Assembly: GCF_006546625.1 (NCBI RefSeq)
Contig: NZ_VIAR01000008.1
Location: forward strand, 62,001 to 126,000
Direction: 5' to 3'
Length of the DNA: 64,000 nucleotides
From: Haloflavibacter putidus
GTDB lineage: Bacteria; Bacteroidota; Bacteroidia; Flavobacteriales; Flavobacteriaceae
Shown: positions 1-9,326 of the stretch, one piece after another
Layout of the letters: every line of letters starts with the position of its first letter
Position numbering within the stretch: the first letter of the stretch is position 1
Position numbers and translations under genes: made by a program
Notes under the pieces: generated by a model
What the model was told of the DNA's origin: nothing
The model's database searches: none
Seen by the model: the letters and a program-made list of their open reading frames with translations, nothing else

Positions 1-543
1 AGACAAATTGTACAATGGACTTTTTCTGAAGAAACGAAAGCTGGTGATATAAAAAGATTTGACACGCCAAACGGTTATGTGGTGGTGCAAGTTACTGCAG
101 TAAACAAAAAGGGTTTGATGAGCGTAGAAGAAGCTTCGCCAAAAGTAACACCTGTATTGCGTAGAGAGAAAAAAGCAGAGAAAATAAAAGCGGAAATTAA
201 CAGTAGCTCTTTAGCAGAAATTGCCAGCAGTCAAAATGCCTCTGTGCAAACCGCTAACGCTGTTACTAGAAAAAATCCAACTATTCCTGGGGCGTCTAGA
301 GAGCCTAAAGTAGTAGGTGCTGCTTTTGCTTTAGAAACCGGAGAAACCAGCAAGCCTATTGCAGGCAGAAAAGGAGTTTATGTAGTAGAGGTAACTAACA
401 AAACAGAAGCTCCAGAGCTAGGGTCTTATGCTACTTTTGCTAAGCAGGAAACACAAGCGAGTAATGCAAGAGTAACACAACGCCTGACAGAGAGTTTAAA
501 AAATAGCGCAGAGATAGAAGATAACCGTGCTAATTTTTACTAA
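1..543 (+). CDS. C-terminal part of a SurA/PpiD-type peptidylprolyl isomerase (5' end outside window)
   Basis: The frame is open from base 1 and gives about 180 residues, so the true start lies upstream. The visible part has the lysine/glutamate-rich, helical look of the tail of the large periplasmic PPIases (SurA_N/PpiC type, often near 700 residues in Flavobacteriaceae): a strand ending in GYVVVQVT, a charged helix, then a second similar unit ending GVYVVEVTNK and a closing helix. Such proteins are membrane-anchored chaperones that help fold exported and outer-membrane proteins. The catalytic rotamase domain is not in view, so the assignment rests on the tail only. A hairpin terminator follows directly. 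Confidence 0.65.
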   Translation, partial: RQIVQWTFSEETKAGDIKRFDTPNGYVVVQVTAVNKKGLMSVEEASPKVTPVLRREKKAEKIKAEINSSSLAEIASSQNASVQTANAVTRKNPTIPGASREPKVVGAAFALETGETSKPIAGRKGVYVVEVTNKTEAPELGSYATFAKQETQASNARVTQRLTESLKNSAEIEDNRANFY

Positions 544-563
544 TTGGTAAAAATGAATAATAT

Positions 564-600
564 AAAAAAAAGCTTGTCTGTTTTAAGGCAAGCTTTTTTT
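564..600. terminator. Bidirectional terminator between converging genes
   Basis: A8-GCTTG (564-576) pairs with CAAGC-T7 (589-600) around a 12-nt loop. The A and T tracts flank both sides, so it can stop transcription of the PPIase on the plus strand and of the mevalonate genes on the minus strand. The stop codon of the minus-strand gene lies inside the loop. Confidence 0.8.
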
Positions 601-1530
601 GTTTAAAATCATTTGGTGGTAATCTAAAATGGTAGAATAGTTTTTACTTAAAAAGTAGTTCTTTTGTTTTTGGCTGCCGGTAGCCAAAATAAAATCGCCA
701 CCCCAACCGCCTAAACTCTTTATACTGCCGGAATAATCGGGAAATAAGCGTTGTTTAACAGGGCGAATGTTTAAAGCCTTTGCTACAATTTCTTCGTGCA
801 GATCTAGAAGTCTTTCAAAATCTGACAGATTTTTACATGCTAGGATTTTCTGCGTGACCTTATTTATTGCTTTTAAAGATTTTTGATGATTCTCCGGCTT
901 TTGTTTGCGATAATGCGCAATAGCTTCTCTACTATCTTGTTTCTGATTAAGGTGTACAAAAAATAATTTTTCCGTAAAGGAAGGTTTAAAATCTACCGTT
1001 TTAATTATCGGTTTCTTATCTTTTAAAGCATATAAAATGGGCGTGTCGTGCATTGCACAGGCAATGTCATAACCGCTGCCGCCAAAACTGTTTTCCAATA
1101 GTTTATACGGATTTATATTTGCCCATTTTGCCAAATTAGCAATTAAAGTAGAAGAGCTGCCCAAACCCCAATCTCTATTAAAATCGAGATGGGTTGTAAA
1201 AGCTAAACTTTTATCGGTAAATAAATCTGGTTTTTCCTTTTTGAGGAAATTTAGAAGCTGTACAATTCTTTCGGCGGTTTTTTCTTCCGTAAAGTTTAAA
1301 TTGTTCTTCAACTTTAGCACGCCAGAATCGTTTTCTAGCTGTAGGGAGAACCAGCAATTTTTTTGGGCATCATAACTTTTCCAGCTAATAGTATTTTCTG
1401 CTTCCGTAAAGCTTTTAACGCGCAAATCCTGGCCGTAATTGCTTGGTAAAGCCAAGGCTGTGGCGCCATCTAAAACAAAATATTCTGCGGTTAAAAGCAA
1501 CTTGCCGTTACTGTAAAACTTATGCTCCAT
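583..1530 (-). CDS. GHMP-family kinase, mevalonate pathway (mevalonate or phosphomevalonate kinase type)
   Basis: This is a 315-residue cytosolic ATP-dependent small-molecule kinase. The GHMP phosphate-binding motif is WGLGSSST at about residues 121-128, followed by GGSGYDIA at 149-157, and the C-terminal glycine-rich loop is SLGGWGGD near residue 275. The start ATG overlaps the last 11 bases of the upstream HMG-CoA reductase gene, so the two are co-transcribed and probably translationally coupled. HMGR makes mevalonate and a GHMP kinase is the next enzyme type, so a role in phosphorylating mevalonate or its phosphate towards isoprenoids is inferred. Which of the two substrates it uses cannot be read from sequence. 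Three copies of CTTTACGGAA lie in the gene, each encoding Phe-Thr-Glu. Confidence 0.85.
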   Translation of the reverse strand: MEHKFYSNGKLLLTAEYFVLDGATALALPSNYGQDLRVKSFTEAENTISWKSYDAQKNCWFSLQLENDSGVLKLKNNLNFTEEKTAERIVQLLNFLKKEKPDLFTDKSLAFTTHLDFNRDWGLGSSSTLIANLAKWANINPYKLLENSFGGSGYDIACAMHDTPILYALKDKKPIIKTVDFKPSFTEKLFFVHLNQKQDSREAIAHYRKQKPENHQKSLKAINKVTQKILACKNLSDFERLLDLHEEIVAKALNIRPVKQRLFPDYSGSIKSLGGWGGDFILATGSQKQKNYFLSKNYSTILDYHQMILNKKSLP

Positions 1531-2824
1531 TTCTAATATTTTCTAGGACTTTTACTACAGAGCTATGCGAAACCGTATGTGATTTAAAGTATTCTATTAC
1601 TTTTTCTTTTTCTGAATTAGTGGCTTGAAACTGGTTTAAAATATTCATTAAATGCATTTTCATATGTCCTTCTTGAATGCCGGTGGTAACCAAACTTTTT
1701 AAAGCTGCAAAATTTTGGGCCAATCCGGCTACGGCAACAATCTGCATTAATTCTTTTGCAGAAGGTTTTCCTAACATTTCTAAAGCCAGTTTAACCAAGG
1801 GATGCAAGCTGGTTAAACCGCCAACGGTTCCTAGAGCTAAGGGCACTTCTATCCAGAATTTAAAAATACCATTTTCTATGCTTGCTTGCGTTAAACTGCT
1901 ATACTGGCCGTTGCGGGCAGCATAAGCGTGTACGCCGGCTTCTACTGCTCTAAAATCGTTTCCGGTGGCTAAGATTACCGCATCTATTCCGTTCATAATT
2001 CCTTTGTTGTGCGTAACGGCACGGTAAGGTTCTATTTGAGCAATTTTAACGGCTTCTACAAACTTTTGCGCAAACAACTTTGCTTCTTCTTTCTCGTCTA
2101 ATAAGTCTGCCACCGGACAAGATACTTCTGCGTGTGCAATGCAATTGGGAACATAATTAGACAAAATACTCATAATAACTTGCGGTTTTTTGTCGTCTAA
2201 TTGCTGGATTGCCAAATTTTTAAAACTGCTAGCTATCTGCTCTAAACACGAATTTATAAAGTTGGCACCCATGGCGTCAAGGGTTTCAAAAGTGCAATAG
2301 AGTTGGTAATAATTCTCTAGGTCTTTTGTTTTATCGCGAAGCTCTAAATCTAAAATTCCGCCTCCGCGCTTAACCATATTGGCGGTAATATTTTCGGTTT
2401 CTTTTAAAAGTTGCGCTTTGTTTTTATGGAAGAAATCTTTTAAAGTAGAAAAATTACCCGCATAAGTAAAGTGAACTTGTCCTACTTTTTGGGTGTCTAT
2501 AACCTTTGCGGAAAAACCTCCTTTGTCATTCCAGAATTTGGCTGCTTTACTAGCCGCGGCAATCACAGAACTTTCTTCGATAGTCATTGGGATAGCATAC
2601 ACCTTATTGTTGATGGTAAAATTTGGAGCTACGCCAAAGGGAAGGTAAAAGTTAGAAATGGTGTTTTCGCTAAACTCGTCGTGCAATTTTTGCAATTTGA
2701 GATCGCTGTTCCAGTACAGTTGCAGTAATTCGCGAGCTTTTTGTGCATTGTCAAAATATTTTGTGGTTAGCCAAGCTATTTTTTCGTCTTTGCTGAATTT
2801 AGAAAAACCGGAAATTTTTGTCAT
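1520..2824 (-). CDS. mvaA: Hydroxymethylglutaryl-CoA reductase, class II (degradative-type fold)
   Basis: The 434-residue protein has the class II HMGR signatures: EESSVIAA near the N-terminus (catalytic Glu), TLDAMGANF, the Lys-containing THNKGIMNGIDAV, GNDFRAVEAG (Asp) and the C-terminal EGHMKMHL with the catalytic His near residue 387. It reduces HMG-CoA to mevalonate, the committed step of isoprenoid synthesis in Flavobacteriia that use the mevalonate route. An ATG exists nine codons upstream at 2851, but it lies inside a good -7 promoter box (2849-2856). I therefore place the start at 2824, where the protein begins MTKISGFSKF. It forms an operon with the downstream GHMP kinase. Confidence 0.9.
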   Translation of the reverse strand: MTKISGFSKFSKDEKIAWLTTKYFDNAQKARELLQLYWNSDLKLQKLHDEFSENTISNFYLPFGVAPNFTINNKVYAIPMTIEESSVIAAASKAAKFWNDKGGFSAKVIDTQKVGQVHFTYAGNFSTLKDFFHKNKAQLLKETENITANMVKRGGGILDLELRDKTKDLENYYQLYCTFETLDAMGANFINSCLEQIASSFKNLAIQQLDDKKPQVIMSILSNYVPNCIAHAEVSCPVADLLDEKEEAKLFAQKFVEAVKIAQIEPYRAVTHNKGIMNGIDAVILATGNDFRAVEAGVHAYAARNGQYSSLTQASIENGIFKFWIEVPLALGTVGGLTSLHPLVKLALEMLGKPSAKELMQIVAVAGLAQNFAALKSLVTTGIQEGHMKMHLMNILNQFQATNSEKEKVIEYFKSHTVSHSSVVKVLENIRNGA

Positions 2825-2848
2825 TCTTTTTTGTGTTCTTGTCTGGTG

Positions 2849-2856
2849 CAAAGATA
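2849..2856 (-). promoter_or_regulatory. Candidate promoter -7 box for the mevalonate operon
   Basis: The minus strand reads TATCTTTG, an exact match to the Bacteroidota -7 consensus TAnnTTTG, 25 bases before the chosen HMGR start codon. No clear -33 TTG was found at the usual spacing, so support is the -7 box and its position only. Confidence 0.5.
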
Positions 2857-3039
2857 CAATTCTTGGCTTTTAAGACTGCTTAATAATGATTTTAGCAAAG
2901 ATTTTTTAGCAAATTCAGCTTTGGTAAATATTCCGCGGAAGCTTAGTTTAACAAAATGTTAGTATTTAACACTAAAAGTAGCCTGTTTTTGCTGTTTTTT
3001 TAGTAAACTTGACCTGCAAAATTTCGACGTATAATTTTT

Positions 3040-5226
3040 ATGAAAACTACAGGTTTATTTTTGGTGACCTTTTTAACGGTTGCCAGTATTTTAACAGCCC
3101 AAAAAAAACAAATTGAATTAGAAGAATTGTGGAACGGCACTTTTAGACAAGAACGTCTACAAGCCTTGCAATCTTTAGATAACGGCAAAGAATATGTGGT
3201 GCAAAACTACAACCGTGCTACGCAAAGTGTAAGCGTAGACAAATACAGTTATAAAACCGGTGAAAAAACCGGAACTTTAATCGATTCTAAAAATATACCG
3301 GAGCTAAATTATTTTCAAAGCTATACATTAAGCGAAAATGAAAATAAAGCTTTGTTGGCTACCCAGTTGCAGCAAATTTATAGACGCTCTGCGAAAGGAA
3401 TTTATTATGTATACGATTTACAATCGGAAAAACTAACCCAAGTTTCGGATAAAAATATACAAGAGCCTTCTTTTTCTCCGGATGCCTCTAAAGTGGCTTA
3501 CGTGTACAACAATAATATTTACGTAAAGAATTTAGAAAACGGAGAAACAAAACAAATAACCTTTGACGGGATAGAAAATAAAATCATAAACGGGATAACA
3601 GATTGGGTTTATGAAGAGGAATTTGCTTTTGTACAAGCATATGAATGGAACAAAACCGGCGATAAAATTGCCTATCTGCGTTTCGACGAAGAAGAGGTTC
3701 CAGAATTTTCTATGGATGTTTATGGCACTTACGGAAAACAACTTTATCCGCAGCAAGATGTTTTTAAATATCCTAAAGCCGGTGAAAAGAATGCAGAAGT
3801 GAGTTTGCATATTTACGATTGGAAAACAGAAGAATCTTCGAAAATAGATTTCGATAAAGATTACGAATATTTACCGCGTTTAAAATGGAGCAACGATAAT
3901 CAAATTTTAAGCGTACAGGCAACCAATCGTCACCAAAACAAATTAGATTTACTCTTTGTAAATACAAAAGATAATAGCACAGAGTTGGTTTTAGAAGAAA
4001 CAGACGAAGCTTATATAGATGTTACAGACAATCTTACTTTTTTAAACGACAATAGCTTTATTTGGACTAGCGAAAAAGACGGATGGAACCATATTTACCA
4101 TTACGGAAAAGATGGCGATTTAATCAAACAAATCACTAAAGGTAACTGGGAGGTTACCAATTATTATGGTTTTGATCCGCAAACAGGTAGAATTCATTAC
4201 CAAAGCACAGAAAACGGCAGCATAAACCGCGATGTATTTTCTATAATGGCAAGCGGTAAAAACAAAGCGCAATTAACCCAAAGACGCGGCACCAACAGTG
4301 CAGATTTTAGTGCAGATTTTACTTATTTTATCAATACTTACAGCAGCGTTTCTACACCAAATGTTTATACACTGCACTTGGCACGAAACGGTAAGTTGGT
4401 GCGTAAAATAAAAGATAATTCTAAACTGGAAGAAAAATTAGAAGACTATAAGATTTCTAAAAAAGAATTGTCTACCATCAATATTAACGGCAACGATTTA
4501 AATATGTCTATGATTAAGCCGTTAAATTTTGATCCTGAAAAGAAATATGCGGTTTTAATGTACCAATATTCCGGTCCTGGTTCACAATCTGTATCCAATA
4601 GTTTTTTGGGCACGAATGATTATTGGTACCAAATGTTGGCAAACGCCCACGATATTATTGTGGTAACTGTAGATGGTCGTGGTACCGGCTTTAAAGGCGC
4701 CGAATTTAAAAAAGTAACCCAAAAAGAATTGGGAAAATTAGAGTTGGAAGATCAAATTGCAGCGGCAAAAAAGTTAGCTCAACGAGAATATATAGATGCA
4801 AATAGAATTGGTATTTGGGGTTGGAGTTTTGGCGGTTTTATGTCGTCTAATGCAATTTTTCAAGCCGGCAATACTTTTGAGTTGGCAATTGCAGTTGCCC
4901 CGGTAACCAGTTGGCGTTTTTACGATAGTATTTATACAGAGCGTTATATGACAACACCACAAGAAAACCCTAGTGGTTACGATCAAAATTCGCCAATTAC
5001 GCACGTAAACGAATTTGACGACAGTAATCATTATTTATTAGTACACGGAAGCGCAGACGATAATGTGCACGTGCAAAACACTATGCAATTAATAGAAGCT
5101 TTGGTGCAAGAAAATAAGCAATTTGATTGGCGTATTTATCCCGATAAAAATCATGGTATTTATGGCGGTAATACCCGTTTGCATCTTTACACGCTTATGA
5201 CAAATTTCTTAAAAGAAAACTTATAA
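3040..5226 (+). CDS. S9 family serine peptidase, dipeptidyl peptidase IV type
   Basis: This 728-residue exported enzyme starts with a signal peptide (MKTTGLFLVTFLTVASILTA). A beta-propeller domain fills about residues 40-480, and an alpha/beta-hydrolase domain fills the C-terminal 240 residues. The catalytic Ser is in GWSFGG (residue about 596), the Asp in HGSADDN (about 673) and the His in DKNHGIYGG (about 705). The double-Glu motif DWVYEEEF (188-195), which anchors the free N-terminus of the substrate, identifies the DPP IV subgroup that releases X-Pro or X-Ala dipeptides. Two POT di/tripeptide transporters follow at once (19-bp gap), so the set looks like periplasmic peptide trimming followed by uptake. 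Confidence 0.92.
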   Translation: MKTTGLFLVTFLTVASILTAQKKQIELEELWNGTFRQERLQALQSLDNGKEYVVQNYNRATQSVSVDKYSYKTGEKTGTLIDSKNIPELNYFQSYTLSENENKALLATQLQQIYRRSAKGIYYVYDLQSEKLTQVSDKNIQEPSFSPDASKVAYVYNNNIYVKNLENGETKQITFDGIENKIINGITDWVYEEEFAFVQAYEWNKTGDKIAYLRFDEEEVPEFSMDVYGTYGKQLYPQQDVFKYPKAGEKNAEVSLHIYDWKTEESSKIDFDKDYEYLPRLKWSNDNQILSVQATNRHQNKLDLLFVNTKDNSTELVLEETDEAYIDVTDNLTFLNDNSFIWTSEKDGWNHIYHYGKDGDLIKQITKGNWEVTNYYGFDPQTGRIHYQSTENGSINRDVFSIMASGKNKAQLTQRRGTNSADFSADFTYFINTYSSVSTPNVYTLHLARNGKLVRKIKDNSKLEEKLEDYKISKKELSTININGNDLNMSMIKPLNFDPEKKYAVLMYQYSGPGSQSVSNSFLGTNDYWYQMLANAHDIIVVTVDGRGTGFKGAEFKKVTQKELGKLELEDQIAAAKKLAQREYIDANRIGIWGWSFGGFMSSNAIFQAGNTFELAIAVAPVTSWRFYDSIYTERYMTTPQENPSGYDQNSPITHVNEFDDSNHYLLVHGSADDNVHVQNTMQLIEALVQENKQFDWRIYPDKNHGIYGGNTRLHLYTLMTNFLKENL

Positions 5227-5245
5227 AAATAATTTAAACAGCTAT

Positions 5246-7165
5246 ATGGCAGCAACGATAAAACCGGAGAATAAAGAACTATTTGGCCACCCAAGAGGTC
5301 TTTATGTGTTATTTTTTACTGAAATGTGGGAGCGTTTTTCTTATTACGGAATGCGCGCAATTTTGGTACTATATTTAGTAAGTGCAACCACAGATGGCAA
5401 CGCAGGATTGGGATGGACCTCTGCAGAGGCTTTTGCCCTTTACGGCTGGTATACAATGTTGGTATACGTATCTTCCATTCCCGGAGGTATGATTGCCGAT
5501 AAATTGCTTGGTCAGAAAAAAACGGTACTATGGGGTGGCGTAATCTTAGTTGCAGGTCACGGTATTTTGGCTGTAGAAGAAATGTGGGCCTTTTATACCG
5601 GTTTAGTTCTAATTGTAATTGGTGTTGGTATGTTAAAAGCCAATATCTCTACTATGGTAGGTGGTCTTTATAAAAAAGGCGATATTAGGAGAGATAAAGG
5701 TTTTACTATTTTTTACATAGGTATCAACTTAGGAGCCTTACTTTCCAGTATAATAGTAGGTTATGTAGGCGAGCAAATTGGCTGGCATTACGGCTTCGGA
5801 ATTGCTGGAATTGCGATGGCCTTAGGACTATTGGTTTACTGGTGGGGACAACCTTACCTTAGAGAAGTAGGTAATTTACTTTCTAAAGCAGAACGAGGAG
5901 AAGGCGCATCTTTAGGCGGATTATTTAAAGATTTATTTAAAACCCGATTACAGCTTATAATTAGCGCAGGCTTGATGCTTTTTTCAATTTACTGGTTAAT
6001 AGTAGAAGATATAGCTTATGGTCTATTATTTATATTTTTAAGCTTAGTTACCGCGATGATGCTAATGATCTATGAAGATCTTACCACCAAAGTAATGAAA
6101 GACCGTTATATTGTAATTGTACTTTCGTTTTTATTGGTAATTGTTTTCTGGGGAGCTTTTGAGCAAGCCGGCGGTTTAATGAATATTTACGCACTAGAAA
6201 AGACGAACAGAACTTTACCTTTTAGCCTTCCTTTAATCGGATCTGAAGTGCCGGCATCCTGGTTCCAAGCTTTAAATGCCTTGTTTATAATTATTTTTGG
6301 TGTTTTGATTGCCAATTTCTGGGCCAAGCGTAAGATAAAAAATAAAGAGGCTTCCAGTCTTTTTAAAATGGCAACCGGCGTTGTAATTATGGGGCTCGGT
6401 TTCTTGTTTATGGCGGGAGCAGCTTGGCAGTACGAAAATGAAGGCGCCGCAGCTATGTACTGGCTGGTCTTAGCATATTTATTACATACTATAGGAGAGC
6501 TTTGCTCGTCTCCGGTAGCTTTGTCTTTTATTACCAAATTATCGCCGGTACGTTATGCTTCTTTAATGATGGGGGTGTATTTTGCCGCAACCGGTTTGGG
6601 GAATAAAATGGCTGGGGTAATTGGAGAATTTTCGCAAGGTGAACCTACTAAAATAGATCTTATTGCTTCCAAAAGCGAAATAGAACCTTTCTTAAATCCG
6701 CAAGACAGTGTTTTGGTTATGGATAAAAACTTCAAATTAGAAGCTAAAATTTATCCAACCGAAGATGGTGTGCGTACCGAAGAAATAAATACAAACGAAT
6801 CTCTTTTAAACCTGATTAAGTTTCATTCCGAAAAGGGAGAAGACGAAATAGCAGCAGTGTTAAGAGAAGATAATATTACTGCGCAAAATCCTTATCACGC
6901 AGAGCTAAGCTTCAAAAAAGCAGAAGACTCCGCGCAAGCAGAAGAAGGTTTGGGTTATACAGGAACTTTAATTATAGAAGAATTACAAACAGAAATGGAG
7001 TTCCGTACCTTTATAGGTATAACCATTTTTACCGGTTTGTTTGGGTTTATAGTAATCTTAATGCTAAAACCACTTAAGCGTCTAACCCACGGGGTAGAAG
7101 ACAACGAGGTAGAAATGTTAGAACAAGAAGGTTACGAAATATCAGATACAGAAAAAGAGAAATAA
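5246..7165 (+). CDS. POT/PTR2-family proton-coupled di/tripeptide transporter
   Basis: This 639-residue multi-pass inner-membrane protein has the POT family signature near the N-terminus: FFTEMWERFSYYGMRAILVLY (ExxER-type proton/peptide site) at about residues 23-43, and a second motif GINLGALLSSIIVGY. About 12-14 hydrophobic segments are visible. An extra hydrophilic stretch of roughly 110 residues (about 470-585, acidic) sits before the last membrane segment, which is not in the minimal family. The gene lies 19 bp after the DPP IV peptidase and 1 bp before a second POT gene, indicating an operon for import of small peptides. Confidence 0.9.
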   Translation: MAATIKPENKELFGHPRGLYVLFFTEMWERFSYYGMRAILVLYLVSATTDGNAGLGWTSAEAFALYGWYTMLVYVSSIPGGMIADKLLGQKKTVLWGGVILVAGHGILAVEEMWAFYTGLVLIVIGVGMLKANISTMVGGLYKKGDIRRDKGFTIFYIGINLGALLSSIIVGYVGEQIGWHYGFGIAGIAMALGLLVYWWGQPYLREVGNLLSKAERGEGASLGGLFKDLFKTRLQLIISAGLMLFSIYWLIVEDIAYGLLFIFLSLVTAMMLMIYEDLTTKVMKDRYIVIVLSFLLVIVFWGAFEQAGGLMNIYALEKTNRTLPFSLPLIGSEVPASWFQALNALFIIIFGVLIANFWAKRKIKNKEASSLFKMATGVVIMGLGFLFMAGAAWQYENEGAAAMYWLVLAYLLHTIGELCSSPVALSFITKLSPVRYASLMMGVYFAATGLGNKMAGVIGEFSQGEPTKIDLIASKSEIEPFLNPQDSVLVMDKNFKLEAKIYPTEDGVRTEEINTNESLLNLIKFHSEKGEDEIAAVLREDNITAQNPYHAELSFKKAEDSAQAEEGLGYTGTLIIEELQTEMEFRTFIGITIFTGLFGFIVILMLKPLKRLTHGVEDNEVEMLEQEGYEISDTEKEK

Positions 7166-7166
7166 A

Positions 7167-9290
7167 ATGGCAGCAATAGCTTCAAACGAGCACGAAGAGT
7201 TTTTTAAAAGTAAAGTATTAGGTCATCCCGCCGGACTTTTCGTATTATTTTTTACTGAAATGTGGGAGCGTTTTTCCTTTTACGGAATGCGTGTTTTGCT
7301 TATCAACTTTTTAACAATGGCAGCGGTTGGCTACAATCCTGGTTGGGAATGGACCACCGAAAATGCCGGAGCACTTTTTGGTACCTATGCAATGTTGCTT
7401 TACATTACGCCAATTATTGGTGGGGTTATAGCAGATAAACTTACCGGTTATCGCTGGGCAGTTGTAATTGGAGCAGTAATTATGACGTTGGGGCACGCCG
7501 CAATGGCTGTTGAGACAGAATTTTGGCTGTATGTAGGGCTTGCGCTCTTAGTAATTGGTACCGGTTTCTTTAAACCAACTATGACTTCTATTATTTCTGA
7601 AATGTATAAAGATCTTCCTAAAAAGAAAGATGGAGCATATACCATATTTTATATGGGAGTAAATGCAGGGGCTTTCTTTGGAATGATGCTTTGCGGTTAC
7701 TTGGCAGAACGTGTAGGTTGGTCTTGGGGCTTTGGTTTAGCCGGAGTTTTTATGCTTTTAGGAACTTTACAATTTTGGCTTGCCAAACCTTTATTTGGTA
7801 AAATAGGAGATGTGCCCAATAAAGAGGAAGAAACAGAAGAAATTACTGAAGGAGAAACCACTACCAGAAAAGAGAAGAAAAATATTAAGTACAATCCGTT
7901 TACGGCTTTAGATAAAATACTTATTGTAATTACTTCAATAATAGGGTTGGCTTATGCTATAAACGATCCTTTATCAAAAATTGCTAACTTTAACTTATTC
8001 CCGTTTGAGTTTCAAGGTATGGAAGGTCAGTATGTAGTAGTGCTTTTTGGCTTGGTCTTATTCTTATATTTGGTAATAAGCAGGATAAATAGATATGCGC
8101 CGGTTGTTAGAAATAGAATGTATGCTGTAATAGTTTTTGCTTTTTTTACGGTTTTATTCTTTTTAGGATTTGAGCAAGGCGCGACTTCTCTTGTCTTGTT
8201 TGCACGAGATTATATAGACAGAGAACTCATAGGAAATGCGGCAATAATATTTAATATCGTAAACGCCCTTTTAACTATTGTGCCATTAGCCATTATTACC
8301 TACGTTCTTATATTATTGGCAAAACGAACCTTTGGGAAAATTCCCGGTTCAAACATTGTTTTAGCCATCTGTTTTATTGGTATTTGGGGCGTAGTAATTT
8401 ATATGCTAAACCGCGATTTTAACACTACGGCTTACGAAGTAGAGTTTGATGCACAAAAAGTGGCGGTAATAGATGAAAATACCGGTGAACCGAAAGTAAC
8501 CAAAAACGGTGATTTTGTATATTTAGAAGTTCCTGTTTCTACAGACCAAAATATAGACGAAGTAGAAAATGAAACTTTCTCTAAAAAAATGGTTATTGGT
8601 GAAGCTTTTAGCGATTTTAAAGAAGGTCAAGAGATTAATATTATTACCAAAGACGAGAATTACAATAAATTTGGATATTTAACCCCAGAGCGTTTAGAAG
8701 ATGCAGAGAAAAATGCAGAAAGTTTGGGTAGAGATAGCGGGGTTGTAAAAGCCACCGTTACCGAAGTAAAAAACCATTGGGTAGAGATTACTGCCTCTTG
8801 GTTTAGTATTTTAAACTCTTTCTTTATCATTGCTTTTGCCAGCCTGTTTTCTAAGTGGTGGGAAAGCAAGTACAATCCTTCGGCACCACAAAAATATGGT
8901 ATAGGTCTTATTTTATTAGCTTTAGGCTTTGGAATGCTAGCCTTTGGTACCTTTGGTGTTGCAGAAGGCGTAAAAGTAAGTATGATTTGGCTTATTCTGG
9001 CCTACCTCTTCCATACCTTTGGCGAGCTTTGTATATCGCCGGTTGGTCTTTCTTACGTAAGTAAACTGGTGCCGGCAAGAATGATAGCTTTTATGTTTGG
9101 TATGTGGTATTTGGCAATTGCCATAGGAAATAAATTTGCCGCCGTTCTAGGAGGTCAATTAGAAAATATTCGCGAAGAATACTCGTTAACCACCTTCTTT
9201 TTAATTTTTACCGTAGTACCAATTTTAGCCGGTTTATTAATTATTGCTATTAATAGACCTATCAAAAAATTGATGCAAGGGGTGAAATAA
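7167..9290 (+). CDS. Second POT/PTR2-family peptide transporter, with extra membrane segments and soluble domain
   Basis: This 707-residue paralogue of the preceding gene shares the signature FFTEMWERFSFYGMRVLL and a GVNAGAFFGMMLCGY motif. It is longer because of a large insertion. After FEQGATSLVLF there are two additional hydrophobic segments and then a soluble stretch of about 120 residues (roughly 420-535), before the conserved ASWFSILNSFFII helix. The first paralogue has its own extra domain at a different place. The gene is separated from its neighbour by one base. Likely function is proton-coupled di/tripeptide uptake; the inserted domain could alter substrate range or contact a peptidase, which is inference. 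Confidence 0.88.
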   Translation: MAAIASNEHEEFFKSKVLGHPAGLFVLFFTEMWERFSFYGMRVLLINFLTMAAVGYNPGWEWTTENAGALFGTYAMLLYITPIIGGVIADKLTGYRWAVVIGAVIMTLGHAAMAVETEFWLYVGLALLVIGTGFFKPTMTSIISEMYKDLPKKKDGAYTIFYMGVNAGAFFGMMLCGYLAERVGWSWGFGLAGVFMLLGTLQFWLAKPLFGKIGDVPNKEEETEEITEGETTTRKEKKNIKYNPFTALDKILIVITSIIGLAYAINDPLSKIANFNLFPFEFQGMEGQYVVVLFGLVLFLYLVISRINRYAPVVRNRMYAVIVFAFFTVLFFLGFEQGATSLVLFARDYIDRELIGNAAIIFNIVNALLTIVPLAIITYVLILLAKRTFGKIPGSNIVLAICFIGIWGVVIYMLNRDFNTTAYEVEFDAQKVAVIDENTGEPKVTKNGDFVYLEVPVSTDQNIDEVENETFSKKMVIGEAFSDFKEGQEINIITKDENYNKFGYLTPERLEDAEKNAESLGRDSGVVKATVTEVKNHWVEITASWFSILNSFFIIAFASLFSKWWESKYNPSAPQKYGIGLILLALGFGMLAFGTFGVAEGVKVSMIWLILAYLFHTFGELCISPVGLSYVSKLVPARMIAFMFGMWYLAIAIGNKFAAVLGGQLENIREEYSLTTFFLIFTVVPILAGLLIIAINRPIKKLMQGVK

Positions 9291-9326
9291 TTTTTTTTTG
9301 GAATGAAATTTGAAATAATGTACAGT

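Noticed and set aside
3005-3040. Promoter TTG-N20-TAATTTTT in front of the DPP IV gene
   Set aside because: The putative -7 box directly abuts the start codon, so transcription would begin inside the gene.
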